This document shows positions 25,227-34,554 of a DNA stretch of 64,000 nt, in pieces. Position numbers and translations under genes: made by a program. Source of the DNA: CAMLJR01 sp964631955 (GTDB lineage Bacteria > Pseudomonadota > Gammaproteobacteria > Pseudomonadales > CAMLJR01). Where the stretch lies: the NCBI GenBank assembly GCA_964631955.1, contig CAZWBA010000003.1:62001-126000 (forward strand), given 5' to 3'. Positions within the stretch are counted from its first letter, which is position 1. Each line of letters begins with the position of its first letter. The notes under the pieces were generated by a model. It worked only from the letters and a program-made list of their open reading frames with translations, had not been told where the DNA came from and made no database searches.

Positions 25227-25898
25227 ATGAATATTCTCGTGATCGAGGACGATCCTGAAATGCGCGACTTTCTCGTGCAGGGACTCACGCGTGAAAATCA
25301 TCGCGTCGATACCGCGGCCGACGGTGTGCGCGGACTCGAAGCAGCGCAGCAACCCTACGATGTGATCGTGCTCGATCGCATGCTGCCGGAAATGGATGGC
25401 ATCGAAGTGCTCAGCACCTTGCGCGCGCGCGGCATCATCACGCCGGTGCTGATGCTGAGCGCGCTCGGCGATGTCGATCATCGCGTCACCGGTCTGCAAC
25501 ACGGAGCCGATGATTATCTGGCGAAACCGTTTTCATTCGTCGAGCTGGCCGCGCGCCTCGAAGCACTGCATCGCCGCGATGGCGGCAAAAGCGAAGCGAC
25601 CTCGCTGCAAATCGCCGATCTGCATCTCGATCTGATTTCGCATAACGTGACACGCGGTGGTCAGCACATCGAATTGTGGCCGCTCGAATACAAGCTGCTC
25701 GAATATCTCATGCGCAACGCCGGCCAGGTGGTGACGCGCAATATGCTGCTCGAAAATGTCTGGAATCTCAGCTTCGACCCGCAGACCAATGTGGTCGAAG
25801 TGCATATGAGCCGCCTGCGCGGCAAAGTCGACAAAGGCTACGCCGTGCGCCTCATCCATACTGTTAGAGGCTCGGGCTATGTCATCCGTGAAGGCTGA
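25227..25898 (+). CDS. OmpR-family response regulator
   Basis: A 223-residue regulator: receiver domain with E7-D8-D9, phospho-acceptor D50 in VIVLDRMLP, and the lysine in LAKPFSFVEL; winged-helix DNA-binding domain with LWPLEYKLLEYLM and IHTVRGSGYVIREG. A longer frame from 25128 starts before the receiver and is rejected. It overlaps the kinase gene by about 20 bases. The pattern LVQGLTRENHRVDTAADG resembles regulators of heavy-metal or envelope stress such as CusR/QseB types, but the signal cannot be read. Confidence 0.88.
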   Translation: MNILVIEDDPEMRDFLVQGLTRENHRVDTAADGVRGLEAAQQPYDVIVLDRMLPEMDGIEVLSTLRARGIITPVLMLSALGDVDHRVTGLQHGADDYLAKPFSFVELAARLEALHRRDGGKSEATSLQIADLHLDLISHNVTRGGQHIELWPLEYKLLEYLMRNAGQVVTRNMLLENVWNLSFDPQTNVVEVHMSRLRGKVDKGYAVRLIHTVRGSGYVIREG

Positions 25899-27393
25899 CG
25901 CCGTGCCGACCACGCCGCCGCAATCACCTCATTCCACGCGCCGGAAAATCGACGCGGCGGCCACTGCGCGTCACTGGTGGCGCAGTTCGTGGCTACGGCT
26001 CGCGCTGATCACGAGCTTTTGCATGTGGTTACTGAATAGCGCGGTGGTGCTCGCGCTGCACGATTTCACCATGCGCGCACTGGTGAGCGATCTCGGACGC
26101 ACGATCGAAACGAAAATAGACAAGCGACTGGCGGCATGGCCCAAACAACTGCCGCAGCACGCCGGCGTCACCAGCTGGCTGTACCGCCAGCTCGCGGTAC
26201 AGATCGCCGACATGCAGGATTGTGTCGCGCTGCTCGACAACGAGGGTGAAATACAGATCGCCAATATCAGCCTCAAGGAACCGCCCGAATTCAATTACCA
26301 CAATTATTTCACCACGGTATTTACCGGCCATCGCTGGCAGAACAACGGCGAAGACAGCGCGTCGACCTGCCTCGTCACCGAGCGCGCACTCACCGATGGC
26401 GGCCGTCTGATCTACGGCGTTCCCTTCGATAATTACATCGGCACGATTCGCACGCTCGACAAGTTGCGCTTCTGGGGCCTGCTGATTACCGCTATCGTTC
26501 CGCTGATCACTTTCACCATCGTGACGATGGGTGCCATGCGCCAGATCGGCGATATTCTCGATATCTGCGATCGCGTCGCCTCCGGCGATCTCAAGCAGCG
26601 CATCGTGCTGCGCCGCTCCGTGGGTAATGATTTCGAACGCATCGCCACCGCCATCAACAACATGCTCGATCAGATCGAGCAATTGATGCAGGGCGTGCGC
26701 GAAGTATCCGATGCCATCGCGCATGATTTGAAAACGCCGTTGGCGCGCCTGCGCGGCCAGCTCGAATTACTGCTGAGCATCTCCGATCGCAGCGACGATG
26801 CCATCGACGCCGTCATCGCCGAAGCCGATCAGGTACTCAACGCCTTCAATGCGTTATTGCGCATCGCACAGCTCGAACAGGGAACGCGACGGCAGGCCTT
26901 CATTCATTTCGATTTTCGCACGGTGCTGCAGCAGGCGCGCGATATCTACGAACTGGTTTTCGCCGACAAGAACATTCGCTTTCAAATCGCCGTCGAAGAC
27001 GATGAGACTTTTCCGGCGTACGGCGATCGCGATCTGTGGCTGCAGACGATCAGCAATCTGCTCGACAATGCCTACAAATACACACCGGAAGGCGGCGCCG
27101 TCGGCATCGAATTAAAACGGCATGCCGCCACGCTGCATCTGCGCATTCGCGATACCGGGCCGGGAATTCCTGCCGGCGAACAGCGCAATGTCTTCAAGCG
27201 CTTTTATCGACTCGAAAAACACCGCAGCCAGAAAGGCACGGGGCTGGGTCTCAGCCTGGTCGCGGCCGTGTGCAAGGTTCATCATGCGACGATCGAGCTC
27301 GGCCATGACGGCGGCCTGATCATCGACATCCATATCCCGCTCGACCTGCACGCAGGCTCACTCCACAAGGGTGCGGACACGCCCGCTGCGTGA
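25879..27393 (+). CDS. Sensor histidine kinase (partner of the preceding regulator)
   Basis: A 504-residue membrane kinase: helix about 38-60, periplasmic sensor about 61-195, second helix about 197-218, HAMP domain, H box DAIAHDLKTPLARLRG (H282), N box ISNLLDNAYKY, ATP motifs RDTGPGIP and GTGLGLSL. It has two cysteines in the sensor (QDCVALLD, STCLVTERA) that could pair. A GTG at 25903 with GAAGG upstream is an alternative start that would avoid most of the overlap with the regulator gene. The sensor domain was not matched to a known type. Confidence 0.88.
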   Translation: MSSVKADAVPTTPPQSPHSTRRKIDAAATARHWWRSSWLRLALITSFCMWLLNSAVVLALHDFTMRALVSDLGRTIETKIDKRLAAWPKQLPQHAGVTSWLYRQLAVQIADMQDCVALLDNEGEIQIANISLKEPPEFNYHNYFTTVFTGHRWQNNGEDSASTCLVTERALTDGGRLIYGVPFDNYIGTIRTLDKLRFWGLLITAIVPLITFTIVTMGAMRQIGDILDICDRVASGDLKQRIVLRRSVGNDFERIATAINNMLDQIEQLMQGVREVSDAIAHDLKTPLARLRGQLELLLSISDRSDDAIDAVIAEADQVLNAFNALLRIAQLEQGTRRQAFIHFDFRTVLQQARDIYELVFADKNIRFQIAVEDDETFPAYGDRDLWLQTISNLLDNAYKYTPEGGAVGIELKRHAATLHLRIRDTGPGIPAGEQRNVFKRFYRLEKHRSQKGTGLGLSLVAAVCKVHHATIELGHDGGLIIDIHIPLDLHAGSLHKGADTPAA

Positions 27394-27459
27394 GCGCTGT
27401 CGCCGGTCGATACGTATTTCCTCTGATATCGAAAGCCATCGCCAAACGCGGTGTGCTTC

Positions 27460-27474
27460 TATAGAATGCGCGCC
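27460..27474 (+). promoter_or_regulatory. Predicted promoter -10 and GC-rich discriminator of the DeaD-like gene
   Basis: TATAGAAT followed at once by GCGCGCC. The 13 bases TAGAATGCGCGCC are identical to those before rapA (37304-37316). No good -35 is present. A GC-rich discriminator after the -10 is typical of promoters sensitive to ppGpp and growth rate. The leader would be about 74 bases. Confidence 0.5.
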
Positions 27475-27547
27475 TCGACAAAGTCGCTACTGATTGTCCA
27501 CTGCATAGGGCCTGGGCATAGCGTAGCGCCCAATGCAGATGAGAACG

Positions 27548-29401
27548 ATGAGCGAACCGACCTTCAATGGTCTCGGCCTGCCCGAGACTTTGCTTTCCAC
27601 TTTGACCACCCTCGGCTATCAAAAGCCTTCGCCGATTCAACAGCAGGCGATTCCGTTATTACTCGCTGGCCGCGATCTGATCGGCCAGGCACAGACCGGC
27701 ACCGGCAAGACCGCCGCATTCGCACTGCCGATTCTGGCGCAACTCGACACCAATTCCTCGAAACCGCAGGCGCTGATTCTCACACCGACGCGCGAACTCG
27801 CGATGCAGGTTGCCGAAGCGCTGCAGCGTTACAGCGAAAATATCGGCCGCTGCCGCGTGCTCGCGGTTTACGGCGGCCAATCGATGCGCGATCAGTTGCA
27901 GGAATTGCGTCGCGGCGTACAAATCGTCGTCGGCACGCCGGGGCGCTTGCTCGATCATTTGAATCGCAAGAGTCTCGATCTTTCCGCGCTACGCTGGGTG
28001 GTGATGGACGAAGCCGACGAAATGCTGCGCATGGGTTTTATCGACGATGTCGAAGCGATTCTCACGCACACCGGCGGCACGCAACAAACTGCTTTGTTCT
28101 CTGCAACGATGCCACCGCGCATCAAAAATATTGCCGACCGCTATTTGCGCGAACCCGAGCGCATCGTTATTCCGGCCGCCACCGCAACCGTATCGAGCAT
28201 CGCGCAACACGTGGTGTGGGCGCGTCAGCGCGATAAGCCTCTCGCCGTTGCCCGCCTGCTCGCTGCCGAGGATTTCGATGCCGCGATTATTTTCGCGCGC
28301 ACCCGCGAAGCGACCAGCGAAATCGCCGAATATCTTTCGAATGCAGGTCACGCTGCGCAAGCCATCAACGGCGATATGAATCAATCGCAGCGCGAGCAAA
28401 CCATCGCTTTATTGAAGGCGGGCAAAATCGATATTCTCGTCGCCACCGATGTTGCCGCGCGCGGTCTCGATGTCGAACGCATCAGCCTCGTCATCAATTA
28501 CGATCTCGCGCACGACCCCGATACCTACGTGCATCGCATCGGCCGTACCGGTCGCGCCGGCCGTAGCGGACGCGCCGTATTGCTCGCCGATCCGCGCGAT
28601 CGTCGTGGCGTGCGCGGCCTCGAACAATTCACGCGCCAGCCGCTGCAAAATCTCGAACTGCCGAGCGATGAAGAAATCAGACAGCGTCGCAATAATCGCT
28701 TCCGTCAGACACTCGCGGAAAAACTCGGCCACGCCGATTCTGCGTCGTGGAGCGGTGCGGTTGACGAATTGCGCAACGAACTCGGCCTCACGCTCGATGA
28801 ATTAGCCGCGGGCATGCTCGCATTGCTCGCCGACCAGCAAGGTGTAAATACAAAGCTGCCGGCAGCGCCGGCGCCAGTTCCCACCGAGCGGTTCGATCGC
28901 GGTGATCGCCATGAACGCGGTGATCGCGGCTCACGCAATGATCGCAATGGCAGCGCTGAGCGTCCACGTCGCGAACGCACTGAGCGCTCCGATGCACCGA
29001 TGGATCGCTATCGCATCGCTGCCGGTCGCGCGCAGGAAATTCGCGTCAGCGATATCGTCGGCGCAATTGCCAACGAAGCCGGTATCAACAGTGCAGCGAT
29101 TGGCCGCATTCAATTGTTCGACGATTACAGCACTGTCGATTTACCGCAGGGCATGCCGAAAGATATTTTCGAAACACTGAAAAGTGTGCGCCTGCGCGGC
29201 CATATGATGAATATCGCGCCATTTGCTGGCGGTGGCGGCGACACGTCCACGCCGCGCAAGAAACATTACGGCAGCTCGACCTCGCGTGCGCCTCGCGAAG
29301 GACGAGAAGGGCGTGAACATCGCGAAGTGCGCGAACCACGCAGAGCCGCCGGCGGTGGCGACGGTGCACCGCGCAAACGACTCGCGCTCAAAGCAAAATG
29401 A
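27548..29401 (+). CDS. deaD: DEAD-box RNA helicase, DeaD/CsdA-like
   Basis: A 617-residue RNA helicase. Motifs: Q motif SPIQQQAIP, Walker A AQTGTGKT (48-55), PTRELA, GTPGR, DEAD (154-157), SAT, ARGLDVERISLVINYD and HRIGRTGRAG. A variable linker rich in Arg, Asp and Gly (about 420-490) is followed by a DbpA-type RNA-binding domain (about 492-560; IAAGRAQEIRVSDIVGAIAN) and a basic tail. It probably unwinds rRNA during ribosome assembly and mRNA decay, above all in the cold. The open frame starts at 27533; the ATG at 27548 (SEPTFNGLGLPE) matches the family's start. Promoter and leader lie at 27460-27547. Confidence 0.9.
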   Translation: MSEPTFNGLGLPETLLSTLTTLGYQKPSPIQQQAIPLLLAGRDLIGQAQTGTGKTAAFALPILAQLDTNSSKPQALILTPTRELAMQVAEALQRYSENIGRCRVLAVYGGQSMRDQLQELRRGVQIVVGTPGRLLDHLNRKSLDLSALRWVVMDEADEMLRMGFIDDVEAILTHTGGTQQTALFSATMPPRIKNIADRYLREPERIVIPAATATVSSIAQHVVWARQRDKPLAVARLLAAEDFDAAIIFARTREATSEIAEYLSNAGHAAQAINGDMNQSQREQTIALLKAGKIDILVATDVAARGLDVERISLVINYDLAHDPDTYVHRIGRTGRAGRSGRAVLLADPRDRRGVRGLEQFTRQPLQNLELPSDEEIRQRRNNRFRQTLAEKLGHADSASWSGAVDELRNELGLTLDELAAGMLALLADQQGVNTKLPAAPAPVPTERFDRGDRHERGDRGSRNDRNGSAERPRRERTERSDAPMDRYRIAAGRAQEIRVSDIVGAIANEAGINSAAIGRIQLFDDYSTVDLPQGMPKDIFETLKSVRLRGHMMNIAPFAGGGGDTSTPRKKHYGSSTSRAPREGREGREHREVREPRRAAGGGDGAPRKRLALKAK

Positions 29402-29415
29402 TTTTTCGTGAAAAT

Positions 29416-29447
29416 AATTATCCGGTCCCGGAAAAGACCGGATAATT
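29416..29447 (+). other. 12-bp perfect hairpin between deaD and ppnP
   Basis: AATTATCCGGTC (29416-29427), eight-base loop, GACCGGATAATT (29436-29447). The stem is perfect, but no U-tract follows on the plus strand, so it is at best a weak terminator; it may protect the 3' end of the deaD message. Confidence 0.5.
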
Positions 29448-29484
29448 ACGCAGCTAATAACAGCCAACCATCGGAGTTTCAATC

Positions 29485-29769
29485 GTGTTCAAAGTCAACG
29501 AATATTTCGGCGGCAACGTTAAATCGATCGCGTTTCAGGGCGAACAACTGCCGGCAACCGTCGGCGTGATGGCACCGGGCGAATACGAATTCGGCACCAG
29601 CCAGCGCGAAGTGATGACCGTGATCAGCGGCGTGCTGATTGTGAAATTGCCGGGCTCGACCGAGTGGCAAACCTTCGCGCGCGGCGCCTCGTTCGAAGTC
29701 GCAGCGAATGTGAAATTCCAGCTGCAAGTGCAACAAGACACCGCATATCTTTGCACGTACGGCGAATAA
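29485..29769 (+). CDS. ppnP: Pyrimidine/purine nucleoside phosphorylase PpnP
   Basis: A 94-residue cupin of the DUF1255 family (YaiE in E. coli), shown there to phosphorolyse a broad range of nucleosides. The whole length matches: MFKVNEYFGGNVKSI start, SVG-like ATVGVMAPGEYEFGT, REVMTVISGVLIVKLPG, and FEVAANVKFQLQV. It follows deaD by 83 bases that include a hairpin and is followed by a single palindromic repeat. Confidence 0.92.
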   Translation: MFKVNEYFGGNVKSIAFQGEQLPATVGVMAPGEYEFGTSQREVMTVISGVLIVKLPGSTEWQTFARGASFEVAANVKFQLQVQQDTAYLCTYGE

Positions 29770-29782
29770 TTCATTCGATCCC

Positions 29783-29812
29783 GTAGGGGCGGACACATAG
29801 GTCCGCCCCTAC
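29783..29812. repeat. Single GTAGGGGC palindromic repeat (REP-like)
   Basis: GTAGGGGCGGAC (29783-29794), loop ACATAG, GTCCGCCCCTAC (29801-29812): a perfect 12-bp stem. It shares ends and general design with the inverted pair at 23253-23331 and, like it, lies just past the end of a gene (ppnP). Confidence 0.75.
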
Positions 29813-29917
29813 AAATCGTGCACATTGTGCAAAAACCATGAATACCTCCGCCCAGCGTGGCGACACCAATCATTAAGCGATACGCTAACGATCAATCACT
29901 GATCGAACTCCATTAGC

Positions 29918-31282
29918 GTGCGCATTCAATCCAAAATCTTTCTCGCCATTCTCGGCTCCAGCTTGCTGCTGGTAGCGGCCGTCATGCTTTTATTTCAGTG
30001 GAGTGTGACGACGGGCATGCTCGATTACGTCAACAATCGCCAGGTGCAGCGCGCGCACGATGTCGCCGCAGAACTCAGCGAATTCTATGTCGAGACCGGC
30101 AGCTGGGAACCGCTGCGCAACGATCCTCGCCTGTTTCGCCGTATCGTGCTCAACGCGCTCGATTCCCGCGACGGACGCAGCCGCTCGACGTCGGCGCGAT
30201 TGCCGCGCCCGCCGATTCCGCTCGCGCTGCTCGATGGCGATCAGCACCTCATCGCGGGCAGCCCGCCGCCGCCGCCCGTGAAGCTCATTGCCGTCGGCCT
30301 CAACGGCAATAACATCGGCTGGCTGCTCGTGCCGCAGGTGCGCGAAATCAATACCGGTTTCGAGCGCGAATTTTTGCGTCGACAACGCTCGGCATTAGTC
30401 ATTATCGGCACCGTATTGATCGCTGTGGCCGCAATCATTGCATTCCCGCTGGCGCGTCATTTAGTCAAACCGATTCGCCAGCTCGCGCATGGCACCGATG
30501 AATTGACGCACGGCAATTATGCGGTGACGCTGCCGACCGAACGTCGCGACGAACTCGGCGAACTCGCGCGCAATTTCAACGAACTCGCGATTACGCTCGA
30601 AGCCAACGACAGCAGCCGCAAGCGCTGGCTCGCCGATATTTCGCACGAGTTACGCACGCCGCTTTCCATTTTGCGCGGCGAGCTCGAAGCGATTCTCGAT
30701 GGCGTACGCCCTGCCGACAGCGAACACCTGCAATCGCTGCATCAGGAAATTCAGCATCTGAGCCGGCTCGTCGACGATCTGCACGCGCTAACCACGGCGG
30801 ATATCGGCGGCCTGCAATATCGGAAAACGCAATGCGATATCGCCGAGCTATGGCGCGATCAGTGCGCGGCCCATGAGAAAAAATTTGCTGCGGCGGGCTT
30901 GGCGCTTTCCGTGCAGATTCCGAAGCAGGAAATCGCGCTGTATGCAGACGAAGATCGCCTGCGTCAGCTGCTCGACAATCTGCTCGACAACAGCCGCAAA
31001 TACACATCCGCCGGAGGCGCGGTACGCGTCGAGGCCAACCCGTTGCCGGGTGGTGTCGAACTGATCGTGCAGGACACCGCGCCAGGCGTACCGGAAACTG
31101 CGCTGCCGAAATTATTCGATCATTTATTTCGCGTCGAAGATTCGCGTAATCGCGCGACCGGCGGCTCGGGTCTCGGACTCGCCATCTGTCAGCGCATCGT
31201 CAGCGCGCACGAGGGTGACATCAGCGCGGCTCCGTCGACACTGGGCGGACTGCTGATCCGTGTGTTTCTACCATATCGATAA
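29918..31282 (+). CDS. BaeS-like sensor histidine kinase
   Basis: A 454-residue membrane kinase starting with GTG: membrane helix about 7-27, periplasmic domain about 28-155 with a proline-rich piece (SPPPPPVK), second helix about 158-178, HAMP (about 180-232), H box WLADISHELRTPLSILRGELEAI (H243), N box LLDNLLDNSRKYT and the ATP motif GGSGLGLAICQRIV. VRPADSEHLQSLHQEI after the H box is typical of BaeS, which senses envelope damage. The regulator follows 31 bases downstream, then a Spy-like gene, an arrangement that supports an envelope-stress role. Confidence 0.87.
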   Translation: MRIQSKIFLAILGSSLLLVAAVMLLFQWSVTTGMLDYVNNRQVQRAHDVAAELSEFYVETGSWEPLRNDPRLFRRIVLNALDSRDGRSRSTSARLPRPPIPLALLDGDQHLIAGSPPPPPVKLIAVGLNGNNIGWLLVPQVREINTGFEREFLRRQRSALVIIGTVLIAVAAIIAFPLARHLVKPIRQLAHGTDELTHGNYAVTLPTERRDELGELARNFNELAITLEANDSSRKRWLADISHELRTPLSILRGELEAILDGVRPADSEHLQSLHQEIQHLSRLVDDLHALTTADIGGLQYRKTQCDIAELWRDQCAAHEKKFAAAGLALSVQIPKQEIALYADEDRLRQLLDNLLDNSRKYTSAGGAVRVEANPLPGGVELIVQDTAPGVPETALPKLFDHLFRVEDSRNRATGGSGLGLAICQRIVSAHEGDISAAPSTLGGLLIRVFLPYR

Positions 31283-31313
31283 ACGAATTCATTTCGTCTA
31301 TGGGTAATCGACC

Positions 31314-32000
31314 ATGAGCAAGGGCAACACGATTCTCATCGTTGAAGATGAACCGAAGCTGGCGAGTCTGCTGGCGGATTATTTGCGCCAGGCCGAATTC
31401 GATGCGCACATCGTCGATGACGGCAATCGTGTCATCGATACGCTAAAAACATTGCAGCCCGCGGCCGTGCTGCTCGATCTCATGCTGCCGGGGCGCGATG
31501 GCATCAGCCTGTGCCGCGATATCCGCACCTTTTCGCAGGTGCCCATTCTGATGGTGACGGCGCGCGTCGAAGAAGTCGATCGCCTGCTCGGCCTCGAACT
31601 CGGCGCCGACGATTACATCTGCAAGCCATTCAGTCCGCGCGAAGTCGTCTCGCGCGTGAAGGCCGTGTTGCGACGCGTGCGCGGCAGCGATGCCAGAACC
31701 TGCGCCGCTTTCGAACTCGACGAGCATCGACTGGAAATTCGTTTCGAGCAGCGCACGGCAACCGTCACTGCCGTCGAATTTCAATTGCTCGCTCATCTGG
31801 CCAGCGAACCCGGCCGGATTTTTTCGCGCGATCATCTGATGTCGACGATGTACAACGATCATCGCGTCGTCAGCGACCGCACCATCGACAGCCACATAAA
31901 AAAACTGCGCAGGAAGCTGGCGGAAACCTGGCCGCAACACGAGTTCGTGCATTCGGTTTATGGCGCCGGTTACCGATTCGATCTCACCCGTATCGATTGA
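31314..32000 (+). CDS. BaeR-like response regulator
   Basis: A 228-residue OmpR-family regulator: receiver with E11-D12-E13, phospho-acceptor D55 in VLLDLMLPG, K in ICKPFSPREVV; winged-helix domain with VTAVEFQLLAHLAS and the closing FVHSVYGAGYRFD. The order kinase then regulator is the same as in E. coli baeSR. In E. coli BaeR turns on spy and efflux genes; here a Spy-like gene lies 155 bases downstream and is the obvious target. Confidence 0.88.
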   Translation: MSKGNTILIVEDEPKLASLLADYLRQAEFDAHIVDDGNRVIDTLKTLQPAAVLLDLMLPGRDGISLCRDIRTFSQVPILMVTARVEEVDRLLGLELGADDYICKPFSPREVVSRVKAVLRRVRGSDARTCAAFELDEHRLEIRFEQRTATVTAVEFQLLAHLASEPGRIFSRDHLMSTMYNDHRVVSDRTIDSHIKKLRRKLAETWPQHEFVHSVYGAGYRFDLTRID

Positions 32001-32155
32001 TTTTTGATTCGATCGACGATTTTCCGCTTAAACGCAATTCCCTTTTTGCTGCGCACTGTTTGCATAGTTCCTCCACAAAGTGTCGCTATTCTGATAACAG
32101 CCAAGGCACTCGCAAGCTGACAGCTAAACGCACTTACATTGACGAGGACACTGCG

Positions 32156-32596
32156 ATGAAAAAACTTCTCTCCGTTTACAGCCTGATCGGCGTCATCTCG
32201 CTCGGCGCACTTTCCGCCTACGCGCAATCGACTCCACCGGCACAGAACGAGCGGCCGACGCGGGATGTCACGCGTGAACATAAATTCGATCCCGCCGCGC
32301 GCGCTGCCCATTTGCAAAAGGCGCTGCAGCTCAGCGACGAGCAGACCGCGAAAATCACGAAAGTATTTGAAGACAGCAGACAACAGCGCCAGTCGATCAC
32401 GGAAAAATACAAACCACAATTCGATGCCTTCCACGCCGACATGGAACATTTGCGCGAACAAACACATACGCAACTCGACAGCGTGCTGACACCGAAACAG
32501 CAGCAGGCGCTGGACGCGCAGCGCAACGCTCACGGCGACCGGCACGGGCATGGAAAACGCCGTGACGGCAACAGGCACGATCGTCACCCGCACTGA
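32156..32596 (+). CDS. Spy/CpxP-like periplasmic chaperone with His-rich tail
   Basis: A 146-residue exported protein: signal ending SAYAQS-like near residue 23, then helices typical of the Spy/CpxP family with two LTxxQ-type motifs (LQLSDEQTAKI and LTPKQQQAL). The last 25 residues are rich in His, Arg and Gly (HGDRHGHGKRRDG), suited to binding metal. Spy binds unfolded proteins in the periplasm. GAGG sits before the ATG at 32156; a far longer frame through the regulator gene is rejected. A clear terminator follows at 32623-32644. Confidence 0.83.
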   Translation: MKKLLSVYSLIGVISLGALSAYAQSTPPAQNERPTRDVTREHKFDPAARAAHLQKALQLSDEQTAKITKVFEDSRQQRQSITEKYKPQFDAFHADMEHLREQTHTQLDSVLTPKQQQALDAQRNAHGDRHGHGKRRDGNRHDRHPH

Positions 32597-32622
32597 ACAG
32601 CCCTGACCCCCTAACAACGCCT

Positions 32623-32644
32623 GGCCGCTTATGCGGCCTTTTTT
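32623..32644 (+). terminator. Rho-independent terminator after the Spy-like gene
   Basis: GGCCGC (32623-32628), loop TTAT, GCGGCC (32633-32638), then TTTTTT. It closes the kinase, regulator and Spy-like unit. Confidence 0.85.
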
Positions 32645-32793
32645 GTGCATCATTCACACATTCCGGCGTACGCTGACACAGCATTCATTGTCGGGCGTTA
32701 ATCTATCTTGGTCGCTTCGACCCCTTGCGGCATACTACGGCCCCACTTCGCCGGTGCGTCATTCATTTACAGGCCTGTCTCCGAGAGTCTTTG

Positions 32794-34551
32794 ATGCGCA
32801 ACTCCATCGCTATCGTATTGTTGTTATTCACCACACTGTTCGGCGCAGCTCTCGCCAGCGGTCAGGAACCAGTGCCGCCGACCGCGGCCATTCAGCCGAA
32901 TCTCGAACAGCAACTTGCGCAGATACTGGAAAACGTCAACAGAAAACAGCGCGCGCTCGACATACTGGGCAAGCGCCGCGCAGAAATGCCGGCGGGTCTC
33001 GCGAGCGTCGAAGTCGACAGGGAAATCGAGACCACGCAAAAGCAATTGAACGATTTGCGCGAACAATTTCTGCAGCTCGCCACCAATGATTTCAGTTTCA
33101 ATCTCAACCCGGCCATGCCGACGCCGCAACTCGACGTCAACTGGCAGCGCGATATCATCCAGATCATCCATCCGCTGCTGCGCGAGATGAAAGACCTGAC
33201 CGAGCGTCCGCGCCTCATCGAAAAAATCAACGGCGAAATCAGTTATTACCAGGAACAATCCGACAGTCTCAGCGCGGCGCTGACGAATCTGCAGCAACTC
33301 GAAATCGCAACAAAAAATCAGAATCTTGTACGCGCATTGAAAGCGCTGAATGTAAAAGTCAAAGAGCGCCACGACGATATTCAGCAAAAACTTTCCACGC
33401 TTCACCGGCAGCTGGAAGAACAGCACGAGCGCCCCTCCGACTTTTCGAAAAGCTTCAGAGCCGGCGTGCGCTCATTCGTCATCAACTTCTGTATTTATCT
33501 GCTGCTGGCAGCGGGGATAAGTCTCTGCGTATTTCTGGTGATACGCCTGCTGGGAAGGATGATCGGCAAAGCCATACTCAACAGTTACAACGAGCGGCTG
33601 ATTTTCGTCGAGCGCGGCGTAAACCTGCTGACGCAGTTTTTGAGCATCGCACTGGCCGCTCTGGCTTTTCTGGCCGTGCTTTATGCAGTCGATGCGTGGG
33701 TCATGTTCGCGCTATTTCTCATCATCACGCTGGGCATTCTGTTGAGTCTGCGCAATACGCTTCCAACATACACCGCAGAGATGCGCACCCTGCTCAATCT
33801 CGGTTCGCTGCGCCAGAACGAAAGACTGGTGCTGAACGGATTGCCGTGGCGTATCGTTGCGCTCGACATTTACACGCTGCTGCACAATCCTTCGCTCGGC
33901 GCATTTCTGCGCATGCCACTCGTGCAAATTTCAAAAATGAGTTCACGTCCTTCATTGCCCGATGAGCCGTGGTTTCCCACCGAGGTCGGTGATTTCGTCC
34001 TGCTGCTCGATGGCATGATGGGCCGCGTCGCATTTCAGACGCCGGAAATCGTGCAGATCAATGCTGGCGAAGCTCTCGTGCATTATCGAACCGAAATCTT
34101 TCTGAATCAGCGCCCACAAAATCTCAGCAAGCGAGGTTTCAGCGTAGGTGCCGATTTCGGCATCGATTACAGCCACCGCCACGAAGCTACCACCACGATC
34201 ATCGATACGCTGCGCTACGAACTCGAAGGCGTCATCACGCAGACCGAGTTTGCACCTCACCTTATCGCCACCAATGTCGATCTCAAATCGATAAGCGCCT
34301 CATCGCTCGACTTCCGCATCTCGGCAACGCTCAAGGGCGACGCTGCCGGAATGTATGGCCAGATACAGCGCTGGCTGCAGAAATTTGCCATCGATTGCGC
34401 GAACAAACACGGCTGGAATACGCCATTCCCGCAAATGATGGTGCATTACAGCAAGGAACATAAATCGGGAGAACACGAGACGGACGCGCACGATCGCACC
34501 ATCGGCGCTGACGATAAAAAAGATTTGCCACCCGAAATGGTACATATGTAA
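32794..34551 (+). CDS. MscS-like mechanosensitive channel protein with periplasmic coiled coil
   Basis: A 585-residue protein: signal peptide (cut near ALASG), a periplasmic alpha-helical part (about 25-215; LEQQLAQILENVNRKQRALDIL, DDIQQKLSTLHRQLEEQ) likely to form a coiled coil, then four or so membrane helices (about 225-255, 280-330), and a C-terminal MscS-type domain. The beta-domain landmark is VGDFVLLLDGMMGRVAFQTPEIVQI, like the GDxVxxxxxxGxVxxI of MscS. It resembles the larger MscK/MscM type without a clear match. The pore-helix Gly/Ala pattern is weak, so gating function is inferred. yaiI follows by only 3 bases. Confidence 0.72.
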   Translation: MRNSIAIVLLLFTTLFGAALASGQEPVPPTAAIQPNLEQQLAQILENVNRKQRALDILGKRRAEMPAGLASVEVDREIETTQKQLNDLREQFLQLATNDFSFNLNPAMPTPQLDVNWQRDIIQIIHPLLREMKDLTERPRLIEKINGEISYYQEQSDSLSAALTNLQQLEIATKNQNLVRALKALNVKVKERHDDIQQKLSTLHRQLEEQHERPSDFSKSFRAGVRSFVINFCIYLLLAAGISLCVFLVIRLLGRMIGKAILNSYNERLIFVERGVNLLTQFLSIALAALAFLAVLYAVDAWVMFALFLIITLGILLSLRNTLPTYTAEMRTLLNLGSLRQNERLVLNGLPWRIVALDIYTLLHNPSLGAFLRMPLVQISKMSSRPSLPDEPWFPTEVGDFVLLLDGMMGRVAFQTPEIVQINAGEALVHYRTEIFLNQRPQNLSKRGFSVGADFGIDYSHRHEATTTIIDTLRYELEGVITQTEFAPHLIATNVDLKSISASSLDFRISATLKGDAAGMYGQIQRWLQKFAIDCANKHGWNTPFPQMMVHYSKEHKSGEHETDAHDRTIGADDKKDLPPEMVHM

Positions 34552-34554
34552 ATC

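Noticed and set aside
31511..32155. A long plus-strand frame upstream of the Spy-like gene
   Set aside because: This part overlaps the regulator gene in another frame; the signal peptide and ribosome site set the real start at 32156.
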